Shown here: piece after piece, positions 31,867 through 41,888 of the stretch
How positions within the stretch are numbered: position 1 is the first letter of the stretch
How the letters are laid out: every line of letters begins with the position of its first letter
DNA from: Coemansia sp. RSA 487
Taxonomy: Eukaryota > Kickxellomycota > Kickxellomycetes > Kickxellales > Kickxellaceae
Direction: 5' to 3'
Length of the DNA stretch: 64,000 bases
NCBI GenBank assembly: GCA_027577595.1
Contig: JANBRJ010000001.1
Span: 186,001-250,000, forward strand
Made by a program: the position numbers and the translations under genes
The notes under the pieces: generated by a model
What the model saw: only the letters and a program-made list of their open reading frames with translations
Told to the model about the DNA's origin: nothing
Database searches by the model: none

Positions 31867-34800
31867 ATGCTAAAGGCAGGTGAGGAATCCGCGCCAGTGA
31901 CGACAACGCCGCCGCCGTCAGTACAGAACAAGACTGCACCTGCCCCGCTTAATGCTGACACATGGCGCTTGCTTATCGAGGCAGAGATCGATGCCACTGT
32001 ACGCGAGCTGCGTAAGAATGCGCTCTGGGCCGAAGCTGTTGAAAGAGACGGGCTTGGCGCGCTCTGGGTCGGCGGGAGCAGGTGGCCAGCAGGTACACAA
32101 TCTAATTCTGGTTCTCAATCCGGAGAGCAGTCTATATCTGCTAGTGCTGCCGGAACCATGGTAAATCCGCCGGCCACAACGTTAGAACATTATCGCAGAG
32201 AGTTTGCAAGTCGACGCACGCTGGGCAAGGCTGGCGTATGCATTGGCCTGGCCTCGTTTGCAGAACGGGAGGATGATTTTGAAAGTGACGAATATACTTT
32301 GAACCGCGTCATGGTTCTCGAATCGTTTTTACTCTTGCGTGAGGCAGTAAACGGCGTTTCTGGCCCTAAGGAAATGGATGTCCAGGCGATTATTGATCCA
32401 TTTCTCATTGTTATCCGCGACCCAGAGATTACAGGACCAATCACTCGCAGCGCGCTTTTCAGCATTCAGCGGTTTATCAGCTATGGCGTAGTCGATTTTT
32501 CGCATCCTGGATCTGGACCCGCGCTTTTGGAGATGGCGCGCACCGTTACACACTGTCGCTTTGAAGCAACCGATTCCGCATCCGACGAGTCCGTGCTTAT
32601 GCAGATACTCAATGTTCTTAGCGCGCTTGTCCTTACACCAGGAAGCGATCGTCTGAATGACATTGTAGTTTGCGAGATCATGGAGTCCGTCCTGAGTATT
32701 AGCTGCCAAATGCGCTTAAGCGAAATGCTCAGAAAATCCGCAGAGACCACGCTCTTTACGCTAGTGACCTTTGTTTTTGGAAAGCTGAACAGCACCCAGC
32801 TTGAAGTAGAAGAGCCCAAAGGATCTGCCGTTATTGCTGCTGTTGATACCACAACTAGCGTTGTTAATGAATCCAATACTCAGTTGGAACATCACCCTGA
32901 CGAGGTTTCAATGACCCGCCCGTCTGCATCACGCATGATCATCAACACGGACAGAAACAAAGCACGCGCCCCAAGGACACCGACTAACGGTAGTTCTGAT
33001 GAAGCACCATCGACCCCTATTCCTGAAAGCGAAAGTGACGGGCTAGCCACACAAGGAGCGCAGGAAGCCGCCGCCGTTTCACCGGCTGGTCCGTCTACCT
33101 TTGGCCTTCCTGCTATACAGGAGCTTTATCGCGCACTTGTAGAGCTAACAAACCCGCGTGACTTGCAGTACACCGATTCGATGCGCTTGCTAGCGCTTAA
33201 TACTCTTCAAACCGCATTCCAGACCGCCGGCGATGCAATGTCAAGGTCGGCACCTCTGCGCGAGCTTACGCTCGGCGATCTCAGCCGCAACCTACTGCTT
33301 GTTCTGCAACGAGATCAACCCAACTTGATCTCACCTGCCCTGCGCGTGTTGTATTTGCTGTTTGCATCGCATCGCAAGGATGCAAAGGAGCAACTAGAGC
33401 TGTTTTTGTGCCAGACACTTGGAAGGATCATGACACTTCCAGCAATCGAGCGCCAAGGTAGCCGCACTTCTCTAAAGCTCGGGTCTGGGCAGTCGACACC
33501 AAAGACGGGTGGTCAGCACCTAGCACCAAAGCTACGCTTAGCTTCCGAGAGCAAGGTCAAAGCACGGACATCTGGAGACACGGGGCTAGGTATTACTGAG
33601 CCGGCTGAGAAGACCGGATTGGGCGCTACAATCGCACAAGGGACCAGAAGTAGAGGCAGCAGCAGACGTCCAAGTGTTGCTTCGGCGAATACCCAGAGCG
33701 GCACAGATCAATCCGTTGCGGTTGCGCCGATGCCTGCGTTGCTGGAAAGTGATGCAGCTCTGACATATGAGGAGGAGATCGAGCTTTACGAGGATGCGTC
33801 GCTGCGTAAGGGCGTGCGCGGACGTATTGCCCGACATGAGATACGACGCCAATTACTCGAGGGGCTGCACCATTTCTTCACCGGCGACGAGTCCTTGCTT
33901 ACTGATCTGTGGGTGAACTATGATTGCGACATGCTGCGTGGCAACATGTTTGATTTTCTTATTTCATTCATCACACATCGTGCGATTCCATGGCCAGACT
34001 CGCCGAACGAACCGGAGGACGAGGCATTCTTGGATATTATGCTGCACTACCTGATCCGGATGGCTGTGCGTGCTGGAGTTAGACCACCACATGGCAAGCT
34101 AGGCCAAATCCTTGGGTTGCCTGCAGGCCCAGTGCCAGAAGATAAAAGCCCCGAAAAGGGCGTGCATTGCCAGATCATCCCTGCACATTGGGAAGTAGAG
34201 CAGGGCAAGCCGTTGACAGTAGTTACCGACTTGCTGGACCCAAACACCATGTCTCCGATGCCGCTGACCATGGTTCAGCTCCAGGACCGCAAGAGACACA
34301 AGGACACGATGATGCGTGCAGCAAAGCTTTTCAACGAGAAGCCCAAGGAGGGGATTGCGTACTTGCAGCGCATGGGTACTCTGACGTCTGACAACAACGC
34401 GGAGATGACACAGCAGCTTGCGCGGTTTTTCCACGAAACGCCGACCGTCAACAAGAAGCTGCTGGGCGAATTCCTGGCGAAGCCGTCGAACCTGGAGGTT
34501 CTGCAGACGTTTATCCACATGTTTGACTTTTCAGGGAAGAGACTGGACGAGGCTCTGCGCGTTCTCTTGGGGACGTTCCGCCTGCCAGGCGAGTCGCAGC
34601 AGATAGAGCGCATTGTCGAGGCGTTTTCGGCAACGTACTTTGCTAGCGGGCAGCCAGACGTCGCCACTAAGGACGCAGCGTTTATCCTGGCATATGCTGT
34701 GATTATGCTCAACACCGACCAGCACTCGCGGCAGGTGAAGAGCCGCATGGCGTTTGGCGACTTTGCGCGTAACCTTCGTGGAGTTAACGATGGCCATGAT

Positions 34801-37800
34801 TTTCGCCATGAGTTCCTGGTGGATGTGTACAATGGCATAAGGAGCAACGAGATTGTCTTCCCTGAGGAACATGAGGGTGAAGCTGGCTTTGAGCACGCAT
34901 GGCGCGAGATTTCATCGGGCGTGTCAAGAATGGGGCCCTGGGTGTCTACGCGGGGAGCGACTGCCAGCTATGACCGTGGGCTTTTGGCTGCGTCGTGGCC
35001 GCGATTCCTGCAGTCGTTTGCGCGCATTCTGGAGCACTTTAGTAGCGACCACACGCTGCGTATGGCGCTTTCCGGACTGTATGCTCTGGCAGCTAGCGCT
35101 GCTCACTACGGCCTGTCCGCGTGCGTCAACGAATCCATCCGCCTGCTGTCGCAAATGACAAAGCTTAGTGACTCCTCATTGCACTTTGATCTTGGGATGC
35201 CACAGGTCGTGACAAAGTCGTACAACCGCTACGTACTGGTTGACCCCGAGTCACCTACCTCGTCAGTAGGGGTTGTTGCTGAGCGATTTTCTGGCACCGA
35301 ACGCTTGGATAAGCTTCAAGAGCAAGAAAATTCGTCTTTCCAGCTCACCCAGGTCGCATTGGAGTTTGGCAAGGACTACCGTGGCCAGATTGCCTTTGTT
35401 GCGCTCTTTGAGTTTGTCGCTGAGTTCCCCGACGAAATCAGCAGGCTTGGTTGGGCTGAGGTCCTGGAGGTGGTGAAGGTAGCTGTTGATGCCGACATAG
35501 TACCTCAAAAGATGCGTGCCGTAAAGGATCTTTTGACGGACAGCATGTGGGTTCCTCGTTTGTCGACGCTTCAGGCGCTGGATGCAGCGCAGGAGCGAAT
35601 TAGAGCCAGACTCTTGGATGGCGCAGATGGCCGGCAATCGGGAAACCAAGGCGGCGGTCTGTTGTCAGCCATCTCGTCGCTGTGGGGTGGTGGTGCCTCT
35701 GGCGGTGGCGGCGGCAGTAGCAGCTACTCCGACTACAGCCAGGCGGGCGGTCGTAAGAACGATCTACGCTGGCGTGCGTCCGCCGAACTGCTTGTAGCGC
35801 TAATTAATCGAAGTCGGGCTGCGGCACAGGCAAGCGACATTGGTGTACTTTTCGATCTGGACAAGCGTATGGACACGTCTTTGCCGACGCTTTTAGGGAT
35901 GCTGTCGCAGTTTTTCCCTCAACCGCCCCCATCGCAGCCCAGCTCTCCAGCCGATAAGGGTGTGCACAGCGCCGATGACGCCCGCGTCTCTCTGCAAAAG
36001 CAAGCACCGTCAGTACCGTCGTCATCGCCTCGTGCCAGATCCAGCAGCATTATAGCAGGCAAGAACAGTGTTGGCTATACTCCATCCTCAGTGTTCTTCT
36101 TTGAGCTTGCGATGTCCCTGGTCTCGCATTCCCCGGAGCGCGCACCTATTGCTTGGCCGGCAATCGAGAGTTCTGTGCAGCGCATGCTTGAGTACGCCGA
36201 TTGTTTGCATGCGTTTTCGCTTGAGCGCGCGGTGAGTGGGCTTCTCAGTCTCGCAGTCAAGCTCCTCGAGTACTTCAGCAACGCTGAATCCGAATCCGAC
36301 AGTACCGCGCCTCTTCTCGATGTTGTTGAGCGCATTATTCGGTGTCTGGGACTTTTGCGCGATGCGAACGACGCGACCTTTGGCTCTGTAGCGCCTGAGC
36401 TTGCTGAAGGAATCGGACTCCTTGTTGATACGGACGCCAAGGCGCTGATATCGACATTTGCCAACTGGGATATCATTCGCTTTTTGCTCAAGCGCCTGGC
36501 ACATGCACAGGACACGATTGTTCTGCATGAAAAGGGCGATACAATCCGCCGCGCTCTAGGAGTGCTTGTTGAAATTGTTATTCTGCTTAGGTGTGGCGCG
36601 GTCGATCCACTTGTTTACGTCAACGATATGCTGGATACCTTGGCTGCATTTATGCCTAGCGACCGGGCCTTTTCTGCACATGCAGGCAAGACTGGCACCA
36701 AAGAATCCGCACCTATTGACATATTGGATAATGGCCAGTCAAGCCACATGTCTGCGGCTGAGATGGCGGCCAAGCTGGTTGCACTTTTGTACGAGCTGCA
36801 AGACATAGCAAAGTTGCGCATAGGCGAAGACTCTCTGCGGCCAAATCAAGAAGCCTTTGAGCAGCAGCAGCACCAGCAGCAGCAAGGTGGCATGGGCTTG
36901 ACTTCTTCGCCGCCTGTAAGCTCGCCAGAGCTTGCAGCACAGCATGTGTTGCAGTATCTACAGCGAGGCAGCCAAACAGAGCCATCGGTTATATCAATGG
37001 GTTCGACGCAACACACGCTACTGCGCAGTGCAAGCAGAGAAACGCCGCTGTCGATGTGGGTAAGTGCAATGAACGCCCTAGTGCCATACACATGCGTGAG
37101 CAACAAGGAGACACGGCAGCTCGCGTGCTCCAATATTCAGCGCGCAGTATCGTCAGGCCTGGGCAACATAAGCTGGGTCGTTGCTGCATTCCACCGGGTT
37201 CTGTTCCCTCTTATGGATATGCTTCTTCGCGCTGATTTGCTTGCCGATAATGCAATGGGGGACACGCATGCGCGCTGTATTTCGATCCTGACAATGTGCT
37301 TCCTTCACAATGCAAGCGTACTCCAGTCGCCGACCTCTGGGTCCAGCAGCTCCGAGCTGCCAAGCCAGAGCTCACCAGCCGTGGATAGTAATGCAAACAT
37401 CGAATCTGCTAGTGCAACACAGTCCGCCGATCTGCATTCACAGGATAAAGCCGGCGTTTCTGGATCTCCTGTTCCTCTTCTTGAGAGCATTTGGCTTCGG
37501 CTCATCGAGAAACTCGCGGTATACATACATACGGGCAAGTTAGCATCCGAATCGCGTACGCTGCAGCAACAACAGCAGCCGCAACAGACGGCAATGGTGG
37601 ATTCGCATGAGAACGAAGTAGCCAGTGCACGCAACTGGCATTTGCCTGCGCTTGGCGAGATGGCGGAAGAAAGCATAAAGAATTGCCTGCTTGTTCTTAA
37701 CAGCACAGGGATATTTGGCAGTGTCGCAGCTGCAGACCATGGAATGACAAACGCGCTTTGGACAAAGACGTGGGAAAAGCTCGACAAGGTTGATCCGCAG

Positions 37801-38220
37801 CTGAAGGGCCGTGTTTTCCCAGGTACAAAGGGTCCGTCAGGTGAGACCGATAGCTCATTGTCCACGACCGATGGCAAATCAGCTGCAGAGCGCGGGTTAG
37901 ACGATGCAGCTGCTGGTGTAGATAATGGATCCGGCCAGGAAATACAAAACAATACAGCACAGTTGCCGGCTTCTGCGGACGAGATTGTCAGAGAGAAGAA
38001 TGGGGATGGAGAAGAAGAATCAGAAGCGACTGAAGCCCAGCAGCCTGCTGTCAATGCTGTGGAGGGTCAGGCGAGCGACGAGAAACAGCCGCAGCCGCCA
38101 ATGTCACCATCGCAGCAGCAGCAGCAGCAGCACTTGGAGCAGGCGGAGCAGAAACAGCCGAAGCCAAATGAGCCGAAAAGGAAAAAACATGGTAGACAAA
38201 ACATCATAATTATGACATGA
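31867..38220 (+). CDS. GEA1: GEA/GBF1-type ARF guanine-nucleotide exchange factor
   Basis: A 2117-residue intronless gene for a large ARF-GEF of the GBF1/Gea1/Gea2 class, which activates ARF GTPases on the early Golgi to recruit COPI. The DCB region covers about residues 35-310 and the HUS region about 400-760, with the HUS-box marker VNYDCD at 683-688. The Sec7 domain spans about 800-1000, with the catalytic glutamate finger in FRLPGESQ (E909) and the MLNTDQHS motif. HDS-type helical regions follow to about 1920. The last 200 residues are low complexity (Gln-rich, Glu-rich, basic end). Inserted disordered, Ser-rich segments near 330-420, 540-620, 1270-1400 and 1650-1680 make it longer than human GBF1 (about 1860) and yeast Gea1 (about 1410). 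A stretch of CAG repeats near 38112 encodes glutamines. Confidence 0.95.
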   Translation: MLKAGEESAPVTTTPPPSVQNKTAPAPLNADTWRLLIEAEIDATVRELRKNALWAEAVERDGLGALWVGGSRWPAGTQSNSGSQSGEQSISASAAGTMVNPPATTLEHYRREFASRRTLGKAGVCIGLASFAEREDDFESDEYTLNRVMVLESFLLLREAVNGVSGPKEMDVQAIIDPFLIVIRDPEITGPITRSALFSIQRFISYGVVDFSHPGSGPALLEMARTVTHCRFEATDSASDESVLMQILNVLSALVLTPGSDRLNDIVVCEIMESVLSISCQMRLSEMLRKSAETTLFTLVTFVFGKLNSTQLEVEEPKGSAVIAAVDTTTSVVNESNTQLEHHPDEVSMTRPSASRMIINTDRNKARAPRTPTNGSSDEAPSTPIPESESDGLATQGAQEAAAVSPAGPSTFGLPAIQELYRALVELTNPRDLQYTDSMRLLALNTLQTAFQTAGDAMSRSAPLRELTLGDLSRNLLLVLQRDQPNLISPALRVLYLLFASHRKDAKEQLELFLCQTLGRIMTLPAIERQGSRTSLKLGSGQSTPKTGGQHLAPKLRLASESKVKARTSGDTGLGITEPAEKTGLGATIAQGTRSRGSSRRPSVASANTQSGTDQSVAVAPMPALLESDAALTYEEEIELYEDASLRKGVRGRIARHEIRRQLLEGLHHFFTGDESLLTDLWVNYDCDMLRGNMFDFLISFITHRAIPWPDSPNEPEDEAFLDIMLHYLIRMAVRAGVRPPHGKLGQILGLPAGPVPEDKSPEKGVHCQIIPAHWEVEQGKPLTVVTDLLDPNTMSPMPLTMVQLQDRKRHKDTMMRAAKLFNEKPKEGIAYLQRMGTLTSDNNAEMTQQLARFFHETPTVNKKLLGEFLAKPSNLEVLQTFIHMFDFSGKRLDEALRVLLGTFRLPGESQQIERIVEAFSATYFASGQPDVATKDAAFILAYAVIMLNTDQHSRQVKSRMAFGDFARNLRGVNDGHDFRHEFLVDVYNGIRSNEIVFPEEHEGEAGFEHAWREISSGVSRMGPWVSTRGATASYDRGLLAASWPRFLQSFARILEHFSSDHTLRMALSGLYALAASAAHYGLSACVNESIRLLSQMTKLSDSSLHFDLGMPQVVTKSYNRYVLVDPESPTSSVGVVAERFSGTERLDKLQEQENSSFQLTQVALEFGKDYRGQIAFVALFEFVAEFPDEISRLGWAEVLEVVKVAVDADIVPQKMRAVKDLLTDSMWVPRLSTLQALDAAQERIRARLLDGADGRQSGNQGGGLLSAISSLWGGGASGGGGGSSSYSDYSQAGGRKNDLRWRASAELLVALINRSRAAAQASDIGVLFDLDKRMDTSLPTLLGMLSQFFPQPPPSQPSSPADKGVHSADDARVSLQKQAPSVPSSSPRARSSSIIAGKNSVGYTPSSVFFFELAMSLVSHSPERAPIAWPAIESSVQRMLEYADCLHAFSLERAVSGLLSLAVKLLEYFSNAESESDSTAPLLDVVERIIRCLGLLRDANDATFGSVAPELAEGIGLLVDTDAKALISTFANWDIIRFLLKRLAHAQDTIVLHEKGDTIRRALGVLVEIVILLRCGAVDPLVYVNDMLDTLAAFMPSDRAFSAHAGKTGTKESAPIDILDNGQSSHMSAAEMAAKLVALLYELQDIAKLRIGEDSLRPNQEAFEQQQHQQQQGGMGLTSSPPVSSPELAAQHVLQYLQRGSQTEPSVISMGSTQHTLLRSASRETPLSMWVSAMNALVPYTCVSNKETRQLACSNIQRAVSSGLGNISWVVAAFHRVLFPLMDMLLRADLLADNAMGDTHARCISILTMCFLHNASVLQSPTSGSSSSELPSQSSPAVDSNANIESASATQSADLHSQDKAGVSGSPVPLLESIWLRLIEKLAVYIHTGKLASESRTLQQQQQPQQTAMVDSHENEVASARNWHLPALGEMAEESIKNCLLVLNSTGIFGSVAAADHGMTNALWTKTWEKLDKVDPQLKGRVFPGTKGPSGETDSSLSTTDGKSAAERGLDDAAAGVDNGSGQEIQNNTAQLPASADEIVREKNGDGEEESEATEAQQPAVNAVEGQASDEKQPQPPMSPSQQQQQQHLEQAEQKQPKPNEPKRKKHGRQNIIIMT

Positions 38221-40248
38221 TCATTATACATCACTGTTTTTTATTTATTTTTAAAATGCACACATGTGTGCTTTCCATTGTCTTTGAAAATGAAGATTAG
38301 GAAGAGCATGAAGCGTGGATACATGTGCTGATTGTCGTGTACATGTCATGTAGGGTGCGCAATATTGCAAAACAAGCATTTGGCAGGAGGACTCAGTGGT
38401 TTGAAGATTGAAGGACAATGGATATGAAGCTGTTTCGCATGGTAGTATATGTGGGTTTTGCGCTGATCGGTATCTAGGACAGATGTATATAGCATACAAT
38501 GAAGGACAACTTCTTTGGGCCTCAGCTTGGCAAACAATCGATGTGCTGCGGATATTAGCGTTTTTGAGAGACCCGTGCAAAGGTGATCCAAAGCCATCAG
38601 AATAAAGGAAGACTAGAGATATTGTGCGCAACATAAACAAAAACAAAGGTCACCTTGTGCTTTGAGGAACAGACAAACAATACACCCTATTCTTTGAGTA
38701 ATACGCGCGATAAGCACAAGTCCGCCATGTGCATTCGAATATTGCTAGCAATGTAAAGCTGCCCCTTACTTCTCAAAATCCCTGATGCTCGCTTTTGCGA
38801 GAGATAGACTGAGATTTGAGGACCCTTGGATTTAGCTCTGACGCAACGAAAATGTTACAATATAGATAATACGACGTGCGATGCCGAGTTTGTGGCTTAG
38901 GCTGTTGGAAGACCCATTCATTCTGCCGCGAAGAGGGAAAGCACTGAACTGCAAGAAGATTTATGCACTCATTTTTTTGCAATATGAATGTGCAGAAGAG
39001 GAACAGACAGCCACTTTACCTTTTAGGCCACTCAATTGTTTTGCAAAGTGCAAAAAAAAATAGCACTTGCTTTTTTCATGTTAGACATATCGAAGTTAAT
39101 GTGGAAGGAGGAGGATAAAAAGGGAGAAACTGTGTGGCGCAAATGCAAACAAACAGAGGATGTGGTGTGTTGAGTTTGGACTTTGGTTCCCATTCGAGTC
39201 ATTGGGACCAAATACGTTGCTATGACTCTTGAAGAGGTGTTTTTTTGGCTCTGTTTGGTAAAAAAAGGTATGCGGATAGAATTACCATACTTACCAATTC
39301 ATCAACCAAACAGGTTGTTTACTATTTCCCGAGTCAAGATACCAAGAAAAAAATCAACGAGGGCAAAATCAGAAACAGTAGCAATACACAAGAGAACTGG
39401 CTCAAACGAATGGAAACTAGCCCACCCATTTTAGGCTCGGGTTATCCGCTTCCGAACCAAAGGACGCATAGGAAATCTGCTTGGAGCAATGCATGCGACC
39501 AGGCAACTATAGTCAACAATCGTTTTCTCTCTTGCTCCTTTGCTTACAGGATAGCTCAATATGGCGAGGAAAGATTAACTGTACTTCCTTTACAAAGCGC
39601 AACTGTAAGTATACAAGAGAGATCACGTATCAACATTGTATGCACGATGTGAGTGAAGAGCTAGCTGGATATGCGTGCTTTGAAAATAAGGAGCATTTGA
39701 AGAAACGGCCATAAACCAAACAAACAAGATATTTCCTCATTCGACACATACGATGCAAGCAATATGTGCGGTTGAAATGAAGACAAATGCAGCGGATTGC
39801 GTTGTTTGCTGTTTGGGTGTGGTTTAAATGTTGAAAAGTCACAAGATACCAGTATTCTTGTTCTGAATAGCGCTGGACAGGCAATATACAGATGAGAAGA
39901 TAAATGGCCGACAGAGCTACAGGCACAAGAAAAAATATAAGGAACATACATTCAGGACTGCGAGGGCGGATATGTGGAAAGGGTGCATGCAAGGATAAAA
40001 ATAATGCCTAACCAGTGGACAGCATGTACAGACCATGCTGCATTGTGTGGCGGGAGAGGAAGACGTGCATGAAGATATCTTCTGCTCACGAAGAAATGAA
40101 AAAGGTTGGGTAGCTTTTTTTTTTTTCCCAAAAACAATCAAAAAAAAAACTCTCCAAAAAAAATCCACCACATCCCTGGAATAAAAAAATTTAGAAATGG
40201 TGGAAAAGAGGGGATGAAGGGGAGGGGATTGTTGTGGCGTGCTGGCGG
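38221..40248. other. Intergenic region
   Basis: No supported gene. One short segment at about 39550-39603 reads as a clean exon (TTGCTTACAG acceptor, IAQYGEERLTVLPLQSAT, GTAAGT donor) but I could not link it to other exons. The rest is AT-rich with long A/T runs near 40120-40190. A 12-bp direct duplication (AACTCTTTAAAA) lies near 40284. Confidence 0.4.
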
Positions 40249-40256
40249 TATATAAA
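40249..40256 (+). promoter_or_regulatory. TATA box for small protein C
   Basis: Perfect TATATAAA about 230 bases upstream of ATG 40486, followed by a pyrimidine-rich leader. Confidence 0.5.
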
Positions 40257-40485
40257 AACCTCGGTCCCGCCCGCTCAACAAGAACTCTTTAAAAAACTCT
40301 TTAAAAAAAGTATCAAGTATCCTTCTTCCAGTTGCCACCACAGCATTACTCAGCCCGTCTTCACTTTCTCTTTATCTTCGCTCAAGCCTTTATTCTTCTT
40401 TGTATATTTTCCAAGTGCTCTCTACGCTTTACCAGGCTAGAAACTCATTTTACCCGAATCACTGGCATATTGATCACCAGCAGCC

Positions 40486-41166
40486 ATGGGCGATCTGCCA
40501 TTCAAATACATTGCCGATATGGAGCGGGAGATGGTTGTTCTGCAGGGCATTGCTGCACAGATCCGACGTGTTGAGCGCCGGGAATTGGAGCCGTGGCACC
40601 AACAGCGGCGGAAATGCGACAGTCTGCAAATGATACCGCTGCCAGTGGTTGCCATTCCGATGCTTCGCCCAGCCACAGCATCCGGTCCATCCACAATACA
40701 CGCAGCGGCTCTTTCGCCACCACAAACGACGGCGAGACGGCAGCGTCTGCGCAGTAAGACTGCGGGCAACGCTGGGTCTCCGTCCATCCCACTCCGGCTG
40801 CTACTTCCAAAATACCACAACTCGTCGGCTGCCCAACGTTGCAAACTCCCCGCCTACGCCATCGCCACCGACCACGGGTTTGGTGCTGCAGATAGCATTG
40901 GCGACCGGAACTCGACGCCGGCATTGGCGCAATCGTCGCCCTTGGCATCATCTTTGGCATCACCTTTGGTATCACCTTTGGCATCACCTTTGGCATCACC
41001 TTTGGCATCACCTTTGGCATCACCAGCGTCGATCAACCCGCGGTTTTCAGACGCACACTTTGAGTACATTGATAACGACTGTGTGATTCACAACGGCATG
41101 CAAATGGTTGACATTGGCTTAGAGTATGCGACGCAAAGGGCCGCTCCTCGGCTGATAAGCCTATAA
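40486..41166 (+). CDS. Small PRL-tail family protein C (226 aa)
   Basis: The longest and most divergent family member. The head is LPFKYIADMEREMVVLQGIA followed by AQIRR, where GIAAQ stands for the usual GxSAQ, and the tail is RAAPRLISL at the stop. VIHNGMQM upstream of the tail matches VVIHNGI of paralogue B. The middle is Pro/Ser/Ala/Arg-rich and contains a (LASP)n array encoded by a 12-bp minisatellite (40941-41024). No known domain, signal peptide or membrane segment. Start chosen as the first ATG after the pyrimidine-rich leader. Function unknown. Confidence 0.7.
   Translation: MGDLPFKYIADMEREMVVLQGIAAQIRRVERRELEPWHQQRRKCDSLQMIPLPVVAIPMLRPATASGPSTIHAAALSPPQTTARRQRLRSKTAGNAGSPSIPLRLLLPKYHNSSAAQRCKLPAYAIATDHGFGAADSIGDRNSTPALAQSSPLASSLASPLVSPLASPLASPLASPLASPASINPRFSDAHFEYIDNDCVIHNGMQMVDIGLEYATQRAAPRLISL
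40941..41024 (+). repeat. 12-bp coding minisatellite, seven units
   Basis: Seven tandem units close to TTTGGCATCACC. The length is a multiple of three, so copy-number change would alter only the number of LASP units in protein C. Confidence 0.9.
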
Positions 41167-41471
41167 GTGCATAATTTGTCTATTGTTATTGTTATTGTTA
41201 GTCTAGTTTCATAAAGTTCGATAATGGTGTTAATGTGATTTTTGGTTATTATGTTATGAACTTGCATAGGGGAAAATAAATTGAACAAAAGTAAAGCCCA
41301 TTTAGGTAACCCAGACCATTATGCTGACGATGCAAGCGATATTAATTGATAATTTGTTGAACTTTATTTGGTCAGTCAATGGAATCTACATAAAATTACA
41401 AAAATAAATAAGAACAATGAGGACAAGAGGAAGAGAAACTACAGACAAGAGGCAATATTGCTAAGCATCTG

Positions 41472-41726
41472 CTAGAAATGGACCAGGCGGGGAATGTCGC
41501 TATTCAGCGACTGTTGTGACCATCCACGTTGCGGTGCAGGAATATATCCTAGGACAGCCTTTATCTCGGGGATCGATTCATCCAGGTCGTAGGTATATTC
41601 GGGGCTGGAGGAGGATACGGAAACATCCGAGGCAATGGAAAGGCGGCCGCGCCCGCTATGTGTGCGTGATCTTTGGGCAGTGATTCCCGAGGAGAGGATG
41701 TAGTCTGGAACTGTGGTTGCGAACAT
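41472..41726 (-). CDS. Small PRL-tail family protein D (84 aa)
   Basis: An 84-residue protein starting MFATTVPDYILSSGITAQRS and ending SDIPRLVHF. It is the closest relative of protein A at 8.9 kb: besides head and tail they share PEIKAVLGYI versus IEIKPIIGQI and an R-x-W-x-x-Q segment. The middle is Ser-rich with a short acidic segment (YDLDESIPE). It converges with gene C, 305 bases away. No known domain. The pair A/D shows that conservation extends beyond the two end motifs. Function unknown. Confidence 0.72.
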   Translation of the reverse strand: MFATTVPDYILSSGITAQRSRTHSGRGRLSIASDVSVSSSSPEYTYDLDESIPEIKAVLGYIPAPQRGWSQQSLNSDIPRLVHF

Positions 41727-41880
41727 TTTTTTTATCAAATGAGTGGTAGTGTTGTGCAGAAGCGTTTTATTGATGTATATTGGAAAAGTGGAGTGTGTGT
41801 TTGATGCAAGAGTCGTAAGGATGGAAAGAATGTACAGTATACTGGAGAAATACTTGAGAGCAAAGAAGCAGCAGATGGGG

Positions 41881-41888
41881 TTTAAATA
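41881..41888 (-). promoter_or_regulatory. TATA-like box for small protein D
   Basis: Minus-strand TATTTAAA, 155 bases upstream of ATG 41726. Confidence 0.35.

Noticed and set aside
37305-38054. Minus-strand frame of 249 codons
   Set aside because: Antisense to the disordered Ser/Gln/Glu-rich C-terminal part of the ARF-GEF gene.
40941-41024. Regular repeats considered as a CRISPR-like array
   Set aside because: Units are contiguous 12-mers without spacers and lie in frame inside a coding region: a coding minisatellite.
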